From Latrodectus hesperus (taxonomy: Eukaryota; Arthropoda; Arachnida; Araneae; Theridiidae), in NCBI GenBank assembly GCA_037975125.1, contig CM075851.1, positions 125,321,134 through 125,385,133 of the forward strand: a stretch of 64,000 nucleotides of DNA, in the 5' to 3' direction. The notes beneath the pieces were generated by a model. It was not told where the DNA came from. It saw only the letters and a list, made by a program, of their open reading frames with translations, and did no database searches. Position numbers and translations under genes: made by a program. How positions within the stretch are numbered: the first letter of the stretch is position 1; each line of letters begins with the position of its first letter. Positions 1 to 12,251 of this stretch are shown here, one piece after another.

Positions 1-138
1 AATTTCATGATAAACTCGGTATAAATATAGCATTTTAATGTAAAATAAACATGTTAAGTATAAAAAAATGTAGCCATTCATAATTAATTTTTCAGTGTAT
101 GTCTTTAAGGTGAGATTAAGGCGAGAATATATATATAT
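1..138. other. AT-rich non-coding start of window
   Basis: No coding signal or repeat recognised. Ends with a short TA run (about 128-139) next to the fold-back element. Confidence 0.6.
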
Positions 139-570
139 AAACGAAGATCGATAGAGGAATGCAGTAAACGGTATGTTTATAGTAAAAACTGTAAGAATAT
201 AATACATCAGTTTGAAATAATAGTTACAAAAGTTGCAAACAGATGGCGCTGTAATCGCCATACGTAATATTTAGTGTAAATAGTGATCCGAAGCCCAACT
301 ATTGAAGCGTGAAAGGAGGTTAGCGTTGAAAACATTGTGATGTGATTTTTTGCAAAGAATGTTTTCAAACGATTATTTCATTTATGTATGCTGATTTGAG
401 CTGTACATTGTACAGCGCCATCTGTTAGCAGCTTTTGTAACTATTATTTCAAATTGCTGTATAAAATTCTTACAGCTTTCACAATAAACATACCTTTTAC
501 TGCATTCCTCTATCTATCTTTGTTTTCGAGATATTTAATTTGGAAATCAGGGAGTCCTTTTCTGGACACC

Positions 571-572
<2 letters not shown>
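139..572. mobile_element. Fold-back (long inverted repeat) DNA element
   Basis: Bases 139-252 and 412-527 are inverted copies of each other over about 115 bases with scattered mismatches (shared blocks such as AGAGGAATGCAGTAAA and ACAGATGGCGCTGTA, read in opposite directions). The spacer of about 160 bases is non-coding. On the right the element runs on through GGAGTCC-TTTTCT-GGACACC, a small hairpin, to a terminal CACCCTG at about 566-572, which abuts a TA microsatellite. The corresponding outer end is missing on the left, so that side is truncated or replaced. It looks like a non-autonomous DNA transposon; the superfamily is not determined. Confidence 0.75.

Positions 573-621
<49 letters not shown>
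573..621. repeat. (TA)n microsatellite
   Basis: About 24 uninterrupted TA units directly abutting the end of the fold-back element. Confidence 0.95.
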
Positions 622-625
<4 letters not shown>

Positions 626-639
626 TATTTCTCGGCCAT

Positions 640-1200
640 GCTAAATTGCGGCCTGGAACCGCAGGTGCTTACAATCTTCCCACGCATGTTACGAAATCGA
701 GATTCAAAGGAAAGACCGCGCTCAGCACATGTCACCTATCGGGAAGTCAACAGCTGCAATCAGAAAGGGACGCTTCTGCGGTATTCTCTAGCCGATTCAT
801 TTCCATATAAAGAGATATCTATTCCCGCCACGAGCATCCAAGCACAACAATGCCAACTGAAGCCGTCAGTTACGCGTAAACTTCTCCCTCTTTTTTTCCA
901 CTTCTCATCTTGACGTCTGGGACTGATGAAAAGATGACATCATACTCCATTCGGATGAAATGTGACGTCATGACGTGACGTGTAAGCTGTTCATTTGTCC
1001 CGGCTTCTATCAGTGGAATTCCGAACGCCTACGATACGGAAAGAAATCTGAGACATGCTGGGGATCCAGGAGGAATTTGCAACAACGATAGTGGACATGA
1101 GTCTGAAAGTCTGGTCGTAATAAGCGTTTATTTAAGTACGCCTTCATTTTTTCCCCCTTGGCATTGATTTTGATTACAAGTCTGGCGGACAATGCTACAG
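640..1200. promoter_or_regulatory. GC-richer island with TATA-like box and cluster of CRE-like sites
   Basis: This stretch is clearly richer in G, C and CpG than its surroundings. It contains CATATAAA at about 804-811 and five CRE/ATF-like octamers: TGACGTCT 911-918, TGACATCA 935-942, the perfect palindrome TGACGTCA 963-970, TGACGTGA 971-978 and TGACGTGT 976-983. The small ORFs in it resemble nothing I know. It could be the promoter and non-coding first exon of filamin, some 12 kb upstream of the ATG, or the edge of another gene; the role is inference. Confidence 0.4.
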
Positions 1201-3520
1201 CCTACGATTGAAAATAAAAATTAATTGAAAGAATTAGTTTATTAATTATTTAAAAAGTAGAAGTAACTGAAATGTAAACTTTTTTTTGTAAAAATATGTT
1301 TTTTTCTTTTTTAAGAAATATATGATTTTAAGTTAAAGATCTGTGTATCAATCAACCAATAAATTTAAAAAAGGACTGAGTTTGTGAAGGATTTCTCATC
1401 TCATCATGAAATTGTCGGTTGTTGAAATTCATCAAGTTATTTTAGGGGAACAAATTTCAACATTATTCTTGTGTAAACATGTGAAAAAAATAATAATATT
1501 GACTACTGTTTACATATGTACTTAAACATTTTTAAAGAGTTTCTAATACAAGTTATTTACTTAATATATCTCCTTTTTTTCCCCTTCGGGTTTTAAACAC
1601 CAATTTCAGCTATAATGAAATTATCAGAGGTATATGTGAAGTGAAATATGTGCTGGAGCACTTTTCTTTCTAAGAAAATGACCGTCTTAGAGATAAAGAT
1701 AGTCTTAGAGAGACAAACGAAAAAAGTATAAATACGTAGAAAATAACAAAAATTTTCAATCAGAGAAAAAATTTCAAGGAGTTAAAAATCAACCAACTAA
1801 TTTTAGTGTAATACGATAACTTAATACTAAAAATACTTGATTAATTTTTGATATTAATAATAATTTTATAAATATCCTATAATGCATCGCGAATATCTTA
1901 AAAGATAATTTTATAAGAATATTTTGCACTAATTTACCTCAGACTAGCAGCTTATTACATGTTACTTTTAGAACATAAAAATGATTGACCAATATTTCTG
2001 AGTTTTATAGATCACGAGGGGGAAAAAACGGCGTGATTTTCTGGAAAAATTTGGCGAATAAACCGTAAAGAGAGTAAGCAACTCCATTTACTGCAACGTT
2101 CGCTTGTCTGTACTTATATTACATCTTGTTAAATAGCTTTTCATATTAAATATAAAATGTTGAATGAATTTTAAAAAAATATCGTTTTTTCCCATAGATA
2201 GGAATTGTCTTTTCTTTTAATATAGCAAAATTATAAATTTAAAAATTACAACAAATTAAAAAAAAATTCAATTTCAATTTCCATACAATCTGTTAAATGC
2301 TTTACACCTTCATGATAAATATAATTAATGAAATATGTATCATATATTTTTTTAATTTATGTAGTTTTGAGAATAGCATGTTCAAAATTTAAAAATATTT
2401 TAACTTCTTAAAAGTAAAAAATATACGTATACATAATTCAATATGTAATGTGATTTTTATAATAGTTAAAAACCTAATTATTATTTTAAAAAATATCTTT
2501 ACAACTGCAATTTTTAAATATGTGTAAATTTCATGAAAAGAAGACGAATAAGAGTATTACTGTCACAGTTCGCCAAAAGAAATATTTGCCAAATATATCA
2601 AAATTCAGTGATTATTATTTTTTTCGATACCATAAAAACGAAATCATCTAAGCCAATTAATTGCCAAATATAGGTTGATACTGGCAGCGAAACTTAATCA
2701 TAGTGCATTATTGAGAATTTTATTTAACCGTTGTTATAAATTATAATTTGTACCATTTGTGTGTGTGTGTGTGAATTTTTAAATTTGCGTTTGAAGACTG
2801 ATTCGTTTGAAGATTGATTCCTATAATTTTTGACAAGATTAAAATTGTATTTATAAATGCATTGCCATCAAAACTACCGAAATTATTACATTAGAAATTA
2901 AAACTTAGTTAATCATTTATACTATAACATCTTTTTCAGAATTCTTTTATTAAATTTCTTAAATTAATTTTTTTTATTTAGAATTCAAAAATTTTATTCC
3001 GTATTTCTTATGTAAATTTTATTTGCAAGAAAACTCAAAAATTATTAAATTTTATTCCAACTTTTTATTATCATAGGTTTTATTCTATAATCACTAAAGG
3101 AAATCTGAAAATTATATATTTTTTTAATAATTTATGAATTCAATTTAAGAATATCAATTTTTAAATGCATGTCACTAAATATGATTCCAATTAAGATCAT
3201 TTGTTTAGAAAACAAAGTATTTTTTTATTTTATAATCGAGATTCGTTTCAGTACTTTTCCGCTTCAGGAGTCTGTAAAACAATATCCAACAAAATCGCCA
3301 GGAAATTCAAGCGCCACGCTTGGAATGCAAAATTGTCAACTCATAACGAAATAACACTGCTCAGTAACCATACACGGAATTTCTCTTCGCTACTGAACCA
3401 ACACCACTGAAATAATTCTAGGAGGTGTTGAATGAGCGCGCATGCTCAAAAATTCATTGTTTCTGGATAGTAGAAGTTTATTTTTGCCGCTTGTACATTT
3501 CTCATTCGCCTTTGCCCTTT
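1201..3520. other. AT-rich intergenic or 5' intron DNA
   Basis: No coding or structured signal seen. A short (GT)n run lies at about 2757-2773. A semi-palindrome with a GCGCATGC core lies at about 3433-3448. Confidence 0.6.
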
Positions 3521-3719
3521 TTTGCTTGCCATAGATTTCAACACTTGAGAATCACAAAAAATTGTCGTAGATTTATTTCAAATAAGAATATTTTATGAAT
3601 AAAAATTAGAATTTTGTTAATAAATTTGTGGTAGTTGATTTGGATAAAATGATTTCGCCAATGGTTCCCAAAAACGGAAAATTACCTATTTCTGGACTTT
3701 GAAATCTATGGCGAGCAAA
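3521..3719. mobile_element. Short element with 21-base inverted ends
   Basis: TTTGCTTGCCATAGATTTCA at 3521-3540 recurs inverted at 3699-3719 with a single mismatch over 21 bases. The 199-base unit is AT-rich and non-coding. It is compatible with a small MITE, but I see no convincing target-site duplication. Confidence 0.5.
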
Positions 3720-3790
3720 TAGGCAGAGCAATTAAGAATCAAAGATGGTAGAAGGAAAATGTACTCCAATAATCGAATGACCACAAAGTT

Positions 3791-3971
<181 letters not shown>

Positions 3972-4553
3972 CAGTAATCCACTTATAACACGATTTCATG
4001 TCCCTCCTATAGCATGCATTTCCCTATATATAACTCGTAGATTCATGTTACATTTCTGTACTGCGAAATTTATAATTATTAGTGCAGTTCACTATCATTT
4101 TCACGTACGTTTGCACATTGTTTCAATTCTGTTCTTATAAAATTTATAATTAAATTATATTATTGACTTTTGAACATTTTCCTAAAAAATGATATCAGTT
4201 TGACGTTATTTCAGATAGCTCTTACAGCGAATGACGCATGTAATAAAACTGTTTGGGAATTATTTGATTTATTTGAAATTAACTAATTTTTTTTTAGTTA
4301 CATTTGTAAAAGTTTTATTTAAAACTGTTCTTAATTTAATTTTAATAAAACGCTCACATTTCTTCCATAATATAATTTTTTTCTTAATATTTGATTTGAA
4401 CTCCCTTTAACGAGAAAAGTTAAACGTGATACATTTGTACTTAACCCGTTATACCTGATCTAATATTATAGGAAGCGTTTTAGGAGAATGCTCGCGTACA
4501 ACGCGTTTTCTATAAAGCGTAACTAATATACCGTGTTATAGGGGGGATTAATG
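3972..4553. mobile_element. Pogo-like non-autonomous DNA transposon (copy 1)
   Basis: Left end CAGTAATCCACTTATAACAC (3972) and, inverted at the right end, CATTAATCCCCCCTATAACA (ending 4553) form terminal inverted repeats of about 25 bases, flanked by TA on both sides. The ends and the TA target match the pogo/Tigger branch of the Tc1/mariner superfamily and are related to the element at 13568-14293. The 582-base interior is non-coding. The left flank is a TA microsatellite. Confidence 0.75.
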
Positions 4554-4555
4554 TA

Positions 4556-5054
4556 TATATATATTTCTGCATTCTAAACGTAACATAATTTTTTAATTCG
4601 CTGGCGATTTGCAGGGTTATTGTTTCGAAGCCTTCCGAAATGGAAATGCACCTTTTATTCTTATGTTTTATAAATTTAGCAAATAGTTGTGTTCTTGAAT
4701 ATACTGAAACTCTTTACCTTTATTCGTTTGTAATGGTGTATTTTAAATTGCTCTGGTGTATTATAAACATTTGTATATTTCAGATTATACATATGGTCCA
4801 CTCCCTTTTAAATCTAAATCAATGCAATCATCAGCTATAATTTGTGATATATAATTTATAGTTATAAAAGTAAAAGTGTTGTTTCTTTTTCAGCACTAAA
4901 AAGTTTTTGTTTTGTTCACCTGCAAATAAAGATGAGAAAAATTAAATTATCTGAGCTATTATTTATTTTCTGCAAAGTTTAAGGTATTAAAAGAGCTTTT
5001 TTTTTTGAGGTCGAGAATAATATTAACAAAGTACCCTGCTTCATCTATTTCTAT
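4556..5054. other. AT-rich non-coding DNA
   Basis: No feature recognised. Confidence 0.6.

Positions 5055-5126
<72 letters not shown>
5055..5126. repeat. (TA)n microsatellite
   Basis: About 36 TA units with single C interruptions near both ends. Confidence 0.95.
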
Positions 5127-5129
<3 letters not shown>

Positions 5130-6194
5130 CAACAGATGCCAACACAAAATATGTTTTTTTCTAAAAATAACTTTCTATCTTTCAGAAAATATCTACAGAA
5201 AATATTAAATAAATATAAAAAATAAAAAAACTTTATATACACTTGCGATTTTCTTATTTGATTTTTTCTCTGGAGCCAATTTTGAGCATGTAATATAATT
5301 TAACTATGACTCACAATTTAAATAGAGCGTAAAGAATAAAAATCCTTTCTAGGGGTGAGAATCGAATCCGTGAATCCTGAACGAAAGTTTAAAGTTATTC
5401 AGTACTTTCTCAAATTGTGTTAATTCAATTAGTATGTATATAAGTATAATGTATATTATATATAAATATAATGTATATAGTACATATTATATATTTCGGT
5501 ATAATACAAATTTAAAATTATAGCTGTACTCACGGTGCAAATCTATCGAATTGTTATATAAATGATGTCGTTTTTCGAAATCCATGTACATAACTTAAAA
5601 TGTGACAATTTATTTATTTATTTTTTGCAATATTGCAATATTTTTTTGGAAAGAAAGATTACAAAAACTAATTTCCTTCACATTTTCGAACAATTTATGA
5701 AGAAATCATACTAATTTTACATAAAAATTAAAAATTCATGCTTTGAGAAATTACCCCTTAAATAGTATCAATAGAAATTGTTCTCGTCATACTTCTTATT
5801 TCATTAAATTAACCTTGCGCGAGGAAAAAAAGAATCTTTCAATATAACTCCCTTCAATAGAAACTAAGCAGTATTATTTTTCAATTGCATGTAATCTCTG
5901 AACTTTATTTTATGTCAATTGAATTTCTAACCGCAGGAAGATTTCTTCTCATGAGATTTTGGTCTCATGGCATTATTTATGGCAGTCTCATGTACATAAT
6001 CTTCATACTTCTTATTCCTTCAAAGAATTATTTTTTAACTATACATTGATTGGTCCGGAAATTTTACCAACGTTTTTTCTAGATGCTTTGATTTTTGGGA
6101 TTATGTAAATATAAAACCAAAATCGCATTGTATGTCATACGCGATTGGCTTTTGTTTAGTTTGCATCAAAGATTTTTTTATTCAAGAATTTTCT
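5127..6194. other. AT-rich non-coding DNA with a tRNA-like trace
   Basis: At about 5345-5420, read on the minus strand, GGATTCGATTCTC looks like a B-box of an old tRNA-derived SINE. The rest shows nothing. Confidence 0.4.
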
Positions 6195-6375
6195 TCAAAA
6201 TTGAATAATATTCACGGGTAGCATTGAATGAGAAGAAACTCCGAAAATCCCTATAATAGCAGTGCAGTTAAGAAGCAGAATGCAACATTCAAATGTTGTT
6301 CAACATTAACTGGAATCGAACCGGTTCTTTTAATCCAAAAACAGCGTTCCGGCCATTAAGGTTATTGTAAGCCAT
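6195..6375 (-). mobile_element. SINE family D, diverged copy
   Basis: Read on the minus strand, a B-box-like segment (complement of GGAATCGAACCGG at about 6311) is followed by the block seen here as GCAACATTCA (about 6282). Both are shared with the better copy at 10925-11205. Confidence 0.5.
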
Positions 6376-9300
6376 CGAAATTCATTTTGAAAAATAAATT
6401 AATAAAATCATATTCAATAAAGTCTTTTTAATCCAAATTTTATGGAAAAGAATATAATGAAAACCAACGAATTGATTAAAATAGAAAACTCAAAGCGTGT
6501 CACCGACTTAAATGCGATGTCAGTTGCTCTGTCTAGATAAAAGATCTGTTTGTATTAACTGGACGTGCGAGTTAAGAAACTGTTTAGTATTCATAAATAA
6601 AGCCTTTTAAAAATAGTTGCAACCATAATAAATTGAAAAGTCATGCAATCATTCATTACGTGTTACTCACATGTTTCAAAATAATGAATAAATAATTTCC
6701 CTTTGATAGACTCAACAAAATAAAAAAAAGAAAAGAAAAATCTAGAAAATATGTGATCCGATATTCATATAATAAATGTAATTGTCTTAATAGCATTTTT
6801 GATGTTTTTCTTATCTTATTATTGGATTAATTTTGATTTGCATTTTATCTTATTATCAAGCCTATAGTTGAACTATGAAGAGATTGTATTATCAGTATCG
6901 AGATTTTTATTTAGTTATTTCAAATATATAAAGGGGGAGGCGGCTATTTTATTTAAATATTTATGATAGCGTATTCTCATTTTGTCGATTTAAATTTTAT
7001 TCATGTATCATTAATTCACTGTTTTTTTAAAATCAAAATTGGGTTAATTTTTCCTATTACCATTCATAATTGATATTTACCGTGACTTTAATCTACTCAT
7101 TTTAAGAAGAGATCATAGTTGGAATAACTGTATTCAAGAAAAACACTTTTCGATGAAACTGGTACATTTTATATCAATTAGTATATTATCTAAGACGTAA
7201 TTTATTATTTTGGTGAGGAGAACAGTATTAAAAGCTCCTGATGCACAAGAATCACACTTAAATTGCTTCATATTGTGAAATAAATTAATAACACAAAACA
7301 ATAACTGCAAAACTTAATTGAAATTCAAAATACTACATTAAATAACTTACGGTCAGGAATTACATATGGAGTGTACGAACAATCGTTTTGTTTGAAATAC
7401 GTTTCCAGCTGCCTATTTCTGCCTGCTGTAAAAAGAGGCAAACACAGACATTAACTTAATAATTATGAACCATGGCAAGGGATTAACTGACTCTTGAACT
7501 CTCTCCTGCTCTTTACGTGATGTTTCGTAAACAAAAGAGCATTTGAACCTTTGAAACCTTCAATGGAAAGGTCTTATCAGCATGATGATTCATCGCCAAA
7601 GGTACTACTTCCTTGATACGAGAATTACACCTTTTGCTATATCAGCTTACCGCTGTCCAGTCTAAACAGTCAACCGTTATTTAAATTTCACTGAATTCAT
7701 TTTTTAACTCACCATATATGTCGAATAAAATCCTTAAGTAATCCAATTCTTCAATTTGAATAATGGTTAAATAATGGATTTAAATGTTAACTGGAATCTC
7801 TTTTTTCCATTACTATATTACACCAATGGAGAGAATATTTTTTAGGAATATTTAATATGAGGTTTTTAATTTAATTGAGTCTGGTTCTCTTAGTATGATG
7901 GTTTACGGTTGAGTATAATACTGAATTCACTTCTTTCCAAGACGAGAATTGTGATTTTTTCGATAAATCTCACACGCCCTCTTCGTTTATTTATTTGAGT
8001 TTTATTTCTGCTGTATGTTTTTGACGACTTGAAATTTTTAACTACTACTAAAGTTTCATAATTTTTATCCACGATCAAGAAACCGAGTCATCATAGCAAC
8101 TATAAACTTTCTCTCAGAATTTTTATATTACTCAATATAAGAGCTTAAGACGCTACTAGTTTAAAATACATCGAAATACTAATTATGATACATAGAAATG
8201 AGAAAAAAAATTATCCTCAAAATCGCTTTTGTTTAATCAGGCTTAAACTAGCTACTTCGTAATAAAGAGAAGAAAAGGTTATTACTTAACTAGTCCACTG
8301 AATGCACTCAGTTTAATGTATAGATTAAAACTGAACTTCTTTTCTTGAACAGTTATTTTCAATGATGCTTAAATTTTCTGATTGAATAGTCATTTATTGT
8401 CCCCCAATAAATTGGTTTAAAGGTCCTGAATTTTCAAAAATATTAGATTCTTCCCAAGAAGAACAATACTTAAAGGTAAGATTACTCCAATCTGGTAAAT
8501 AAGAATCCTCTTGTATTTATATTTATATCAATAAGTACTCGTTCACAATCTGTGAAAGTGACACATATTTATAAAATTTAGTTTTAATTGACGAGACAAA
8601 TACTAGTATTATGAATTGCGCATCAATGCTATGTTGATTACCTTGAGATAATAAAGAAACAGAAAGATTGTAAATGGTTTCGTCAAATTTATGGACTGCG
8701 ATAAGTAGTTTGTTTAGTTTAAGAAGCTAGTAATAGATTGAAATAACAAATTCGGTCTAAGCAGAAACCGTCATGTTAATATTATTTAGTAAATCAAATT
8801 CAAAGAAGTTAATATTTCACCATAGAGGCATAGAAAAATTTAGAGAAAGGGATTGAAAATGAATGCCAATTTCATCATCTGAGTCTGGATCAGAATGTCG
8901 AGCCAACATTTATTGATGCCTACCATGGGTGTGGATTTTCGTTGTAGTCGTAATGTACTTTAAATTGCATATCTAAATCGAATTAATCCTTGTATGGATC
9001 ATGAATGGAAGAATGGCTCTAATAGGTAGAGGTACCACATAAGATGTATATGCATTCTAAACTATCACCAAAAATCTATATGCGATGTAATGTGTAACAA
9101 ATGCCTTGATATAGCTGTTATTCTACGCCCGTCTTCGGCAACTCAGCCAAATTAGTTGACGAGCAGCCCTATAAAATGATGAACAACAAAGAAAATCTAA
9201 AATTAGCGTCCATAGAGTTGTCTTCAAGAAACTTTAGAACAATGTGGCAATGCTTGAGGTGGTCATCATCCATATCCTTTTGTTGGCTCACAGAGGGGAA

Positions 9301-9590
9301 CGAGCTGAATCATTGACTCCTGTAAGATGATGTAAATGCTTCTGCTAATTAGTTATGTCCAGTAAGAAAATGGAAGCAAGCAACTCCAACAGTTCGAGGT
9401 AGAGAATTGTGGATTCTATTACTTTTGATGAGCAAGGCAATCCACTCTTACGTACAGTTGAATCACTATACAAGGAAGCTCTATTACTTTTTTTTAATTC
9501 ACTGTAAATGTTTCTTTTGATGTTACGCAGAGGATAGTCAGGTTGTGACATGAGGGATCCCACTTAAACAAACCAATCAGCCTGCTAGTT
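6376..9590. other. Non-coding DNA
   Basis: No exon, RNA gene or clear repeat recognised. Parts (about 7370-7700 and 8850-9350) are less AT-rich than average without an identifiable coding frame. Confidence 0.5.
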
Positions 9591-9602
9591 TCCAAAGAAT
9601 GT

Positions 9603-9859
9603 TGTTGCACCAGCATGGCACCTAGCCCTGAGTTGGGCTTTACCAGTTATATAGAAGCAGCCTGGTGGAGTCTTCGTGATTATGAAGCGGAGACCAAGCT
9701 AAAGACCCCCAATACTCAGAGGTGTCATTTCACTTGGAGGACATTGCGACCATGCCCAATTTTAGCGAACACGGAGGATCTTCGGTAAGTTGGGATTTGA
9801 ACTCACTACCCTCCGATAATGAGAACGACGCCCTAACCAATCAGGCTACCGCGGCAACC
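9603..9859 (-). mobile_element. SINE family C, full-length, with target-site duplication
   Basis: The 257-base insert is flanked by perfect 12-base direct repeats TCCAAAGAATGT (9591-9602 and 9860-9871). Read on the minus strand it starts with a tRNA-like head: A-box region GCCTGATTGGTTAGGGCG and B-box GAGTTCAAATCCC. It ends in a short CAACAAC tail. This is a tRNA-derived, polymerase III-type SINE moved by a LINE. The ORF seen through it on the + strand is incidental. Confidence 0.88.
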
Positions 9860-9871
9860 TCCAAAGAATGT

Positions 9872-10508
9872 CACAATGCCAGTAATCCACCGAAGAGCAA
9901 TGCTTTTCCTAGAGACTTTTTAGGTTCAATTAACTTCATTCTGTAGGAATAAACTAGTGCGTTTTCATTATACCTCGAATTTGTAAGTAAATAATAAAAT
10001 AGCAGCTCCATAATATATGACGTGGATAAAAAAAAATTGGGTATTTTCCTTTGGAAAATAAAAAAAATTAAAAGATAGAGATAATAGACCTAGTGTTTCA
10101 AGGCATTACATTTCAAATGGATCTCATTGAAAGCTATAACGTAATATGTTAAAATGCGGTTAGGACACACTCTTCATTCGATAAATCAAATGAGCTAATT
10201 TACTCGAAAATCTATTAATTTAATTAGTGATCGTTTCGTTCCGCAGAAATATGTAAAAGTTATATTTTGAATATATGCCACTGGACGAATTCGCTACAAT
10301 GTTAGTTTCAAAAACAATGTAAAGACTTCTGAAGACTATTTAAGTTTCGTTTTCTAGGAAATGATTTATTAAATAAAAGAGTCTAAAAAGTGGACACGAT
10401 TAGTAAAACTTTAAAGTAGCATTCATAAAAAATAAACATCACATAACTTAGTAATATTTGCTGTCAATAATTGTTCTAACGAGATTATATACTCAGAAAT
10501 TTCTTAAC
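9872..10508. other. AT-rich non-coding DNA
   Basis: Nothing recognised. Confidence 0.6.
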
Positions 10509-10602
10509 AAATAAAATTAGGATTCTCAAATAATTTAAATATATGAAGACAAGTAAAATTAGGATTCTCAAATAATTTAAATATATGAAGACAAATAAAA
10601 TA
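10509..10602. repeat. Two-copy 42-base tandem duplication
   Basis: The unit at 10509-10550 is repeated at 10551-10592 with one or two differences. A third copy starts and breaks off after about 10 bases. Confidence 0.9.
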
Positions 10603-10924
10603 ATAAACACTTTTTACAATTTATGAAAAGTTTTGAATACTCTGAATATAATATTTATTTTCATTCACTCATTAAATAAAAATATATTGGAAATTATATT
10701 CAAAATATTCAAATTTATATAAAAATTATAGTAAATGTTTGTGAAATATATATACTTAATACGGTTAACAGTAAGTATTTTTAATATGCAGTGATGGGTA
10801 AGGGTACGGTTATTTCGTGTTGAGAACATATGCAGAGGTAAATTTGACATTTTTTCCGCAACAGTTTTCAGGAAGCAGTACCTTTTCAGTTAAAAATCTT
10901 TAGACTTGACTATGTTTTGACATC
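10603..10924. other. AT-rich non-coding DNA
   Basis: No recognisable feature. Confidence 0.6.
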
Positions 10925-11205
10925 GCGTAGAGGACAAACTACGGCTAAAAGACGTTGCAAGGCATCTTATCTGATACAAAACTACTTTCTGAAACAGGTT
11001 TTCGTAGGTAAATTTTCATAGATTTTCATGTGTCGCAAAGGAGGAAACTCGGAACTTTCCCAAGCACTCACCTCGATGGAAATGCATGCAAAAAGACGAT
11101 TGCAACATTCATTTTCCGTAGCTCAAATATTGGCTGGAATTGAACCTGGTATCTTATGTTCATAAGAGTGTTGCTCTACCTCTCGGCCACTGTAACCCCT
11201 ATGTT
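10925..11205 (-). mobile_element. SINE family D, best copy
   Basis: On the minus strand a tRNA-like head (CAGTGGCCGAGAGGTAGAGC, then B-box GGTTCAATTCCAGCC) is followed by a conserved body containing, in + strand sense, AGGAGGAAACTCGG and TTGCAAGGCAT. Related blocks occur at 6195-6375 and 20165-20400. No target-site duplication was identified. Confidence 0.65.
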
Positions 11206-11396
11206 TACAAATTAAATTTGACTTGCAGATGTTCAGCAGCTTCGATCATCAGTTATGACCAACCAGATATAAACACAATAAAAGAATAGGTCAACAGTAG
11301 TAGAGGAATTTAATTAGTTGCGGTTATTGGAATTTAATTACGAATTTAATTATTGTTAGAGATGAAACTTATGGACCAGTATATTACCTATTATAT

Positions 11397-11676
11397 GTTG
11401 TTATTGTTGTGTGCCAGCTAGGTTGGCATTATGGGGCGCTCTGCTCCACTTTTCCAACTGAACCATATTTAGGTGTGGAGTCCGACTTCCTCAGTACACA
11501 CATGCCATAAGGGCACGTTTATAGGGTAGGCAACCATTCACAACCCATTCATATAAGGAAAGGACAAATACAGAATAGATAGAGAGGGAAATTAAATCCA
11601 TGCCCGAACCGGGATTCGGGCCCAGGACCTCCCTTTACGCAGTCAAGCACGCTGACCCCTAGACAAGTTGGGCGGC
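11397..11676 (-). mobile_element. SINE family B, minus-strand copy with target-site duplication
   Basis: Flanked by 12-base direct repeats, TACCTATTATAT (11385-11396) and TACCTATCATAT (11677-11688), one mismatch. The minus strand reads a tRNA-like head (CCCAACTTGTCTAGGGGTCA, B-box GAATCCCGGTTCGGGC), the body, and a CAACAATAAC tail. It shares head and body with the inverted copy at 11937-12251. Confidence 0.9.
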
Positions 11677-11936
11677 TACCTATCATATAATTTTTTTAAA
11701 TATATTTAAGATTGATTCATTAGTTTTAGATCTGTATCAGGATAGTAACGATGCTCATTCATTTTTCCAGACCTGAATCCTTATTGTACTTTTCTCTGAG
11801 GACATCTCAACAACCTCAATTATGATTTTGCCTAGTTAAAAATACATGTATTAAAAATGTGCATATATACTCTAAATGGTAAACAATGTAACTTCTTTAT
11901 TTAAGTGACAGTTTATATGATTTTAAATATCGATTT

Positions 11937-12251
11937 GCCACCCAACTTGTCTAGTGGTCAGCGTGCCTGACAGCGGATAAGGAGGTCCTGGGTTCGAATC
12001 CCGGTTCGGGCATGGATGTACTTTCTCTCTCTATCTATCCTGTCTTTGTCCTTTCCTTGTATGAACGAGGTGGGAATGGTTGCCTACCCTATAAACGAGG
12101 TCCCTATGGCATGTGTGTAGAGCAAAGTCGTACTTTCACGTTCATGGTGCACTGATTAAAATAAAAGACGTTCCCAATTGACTTAAATTCACATAGCCAA
12201 GGCACAGCGAGCTTGGCTTGTCCAAATGTCATTAGTAACAACAACAACAAC
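11937..12251 (+). mobile_element. SINE family B, plus-strand copy with perfect target-site duplication
   Basis: The 315-base insert is bounded by the perfect 12-base repeat AAATATCGATTT at 11925-11936 and 12252-12263. The tRNA-derived head has an A-box region (CTAGTGGTCAGCGTGCCTG) and a perfect B-box (GGTTCGAATCC at about 11992-12002). A pyrimidine-rich segment and body follow, and the element ends in (AAC)n. Polymerase III transcription and LINE-mediated insertion are inferred from family knowledge. Confidence 0.93.

Noticed and set aside
1010..1192. 60-residue minus-strand frame in the GC-richer island
   Set aside because: No recognisable domain; too short to claim in a GC-richer stretch where frames stay open by chance.
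9722..9946. 74-residue open frame
   Set aside because: Runs through a minus-strand SINE of family C and its flank; no family resemblance.
11937..12010. tRNA gene (also at 17986, 23975, 34796 and, on the minus strand, 9859, 11205 and 11676)
   Set aside because: A- and B-box motifs are present, but acceptor-stem pairing is missing and each head is attached to a SINE body with tail; several have target-site duplications.
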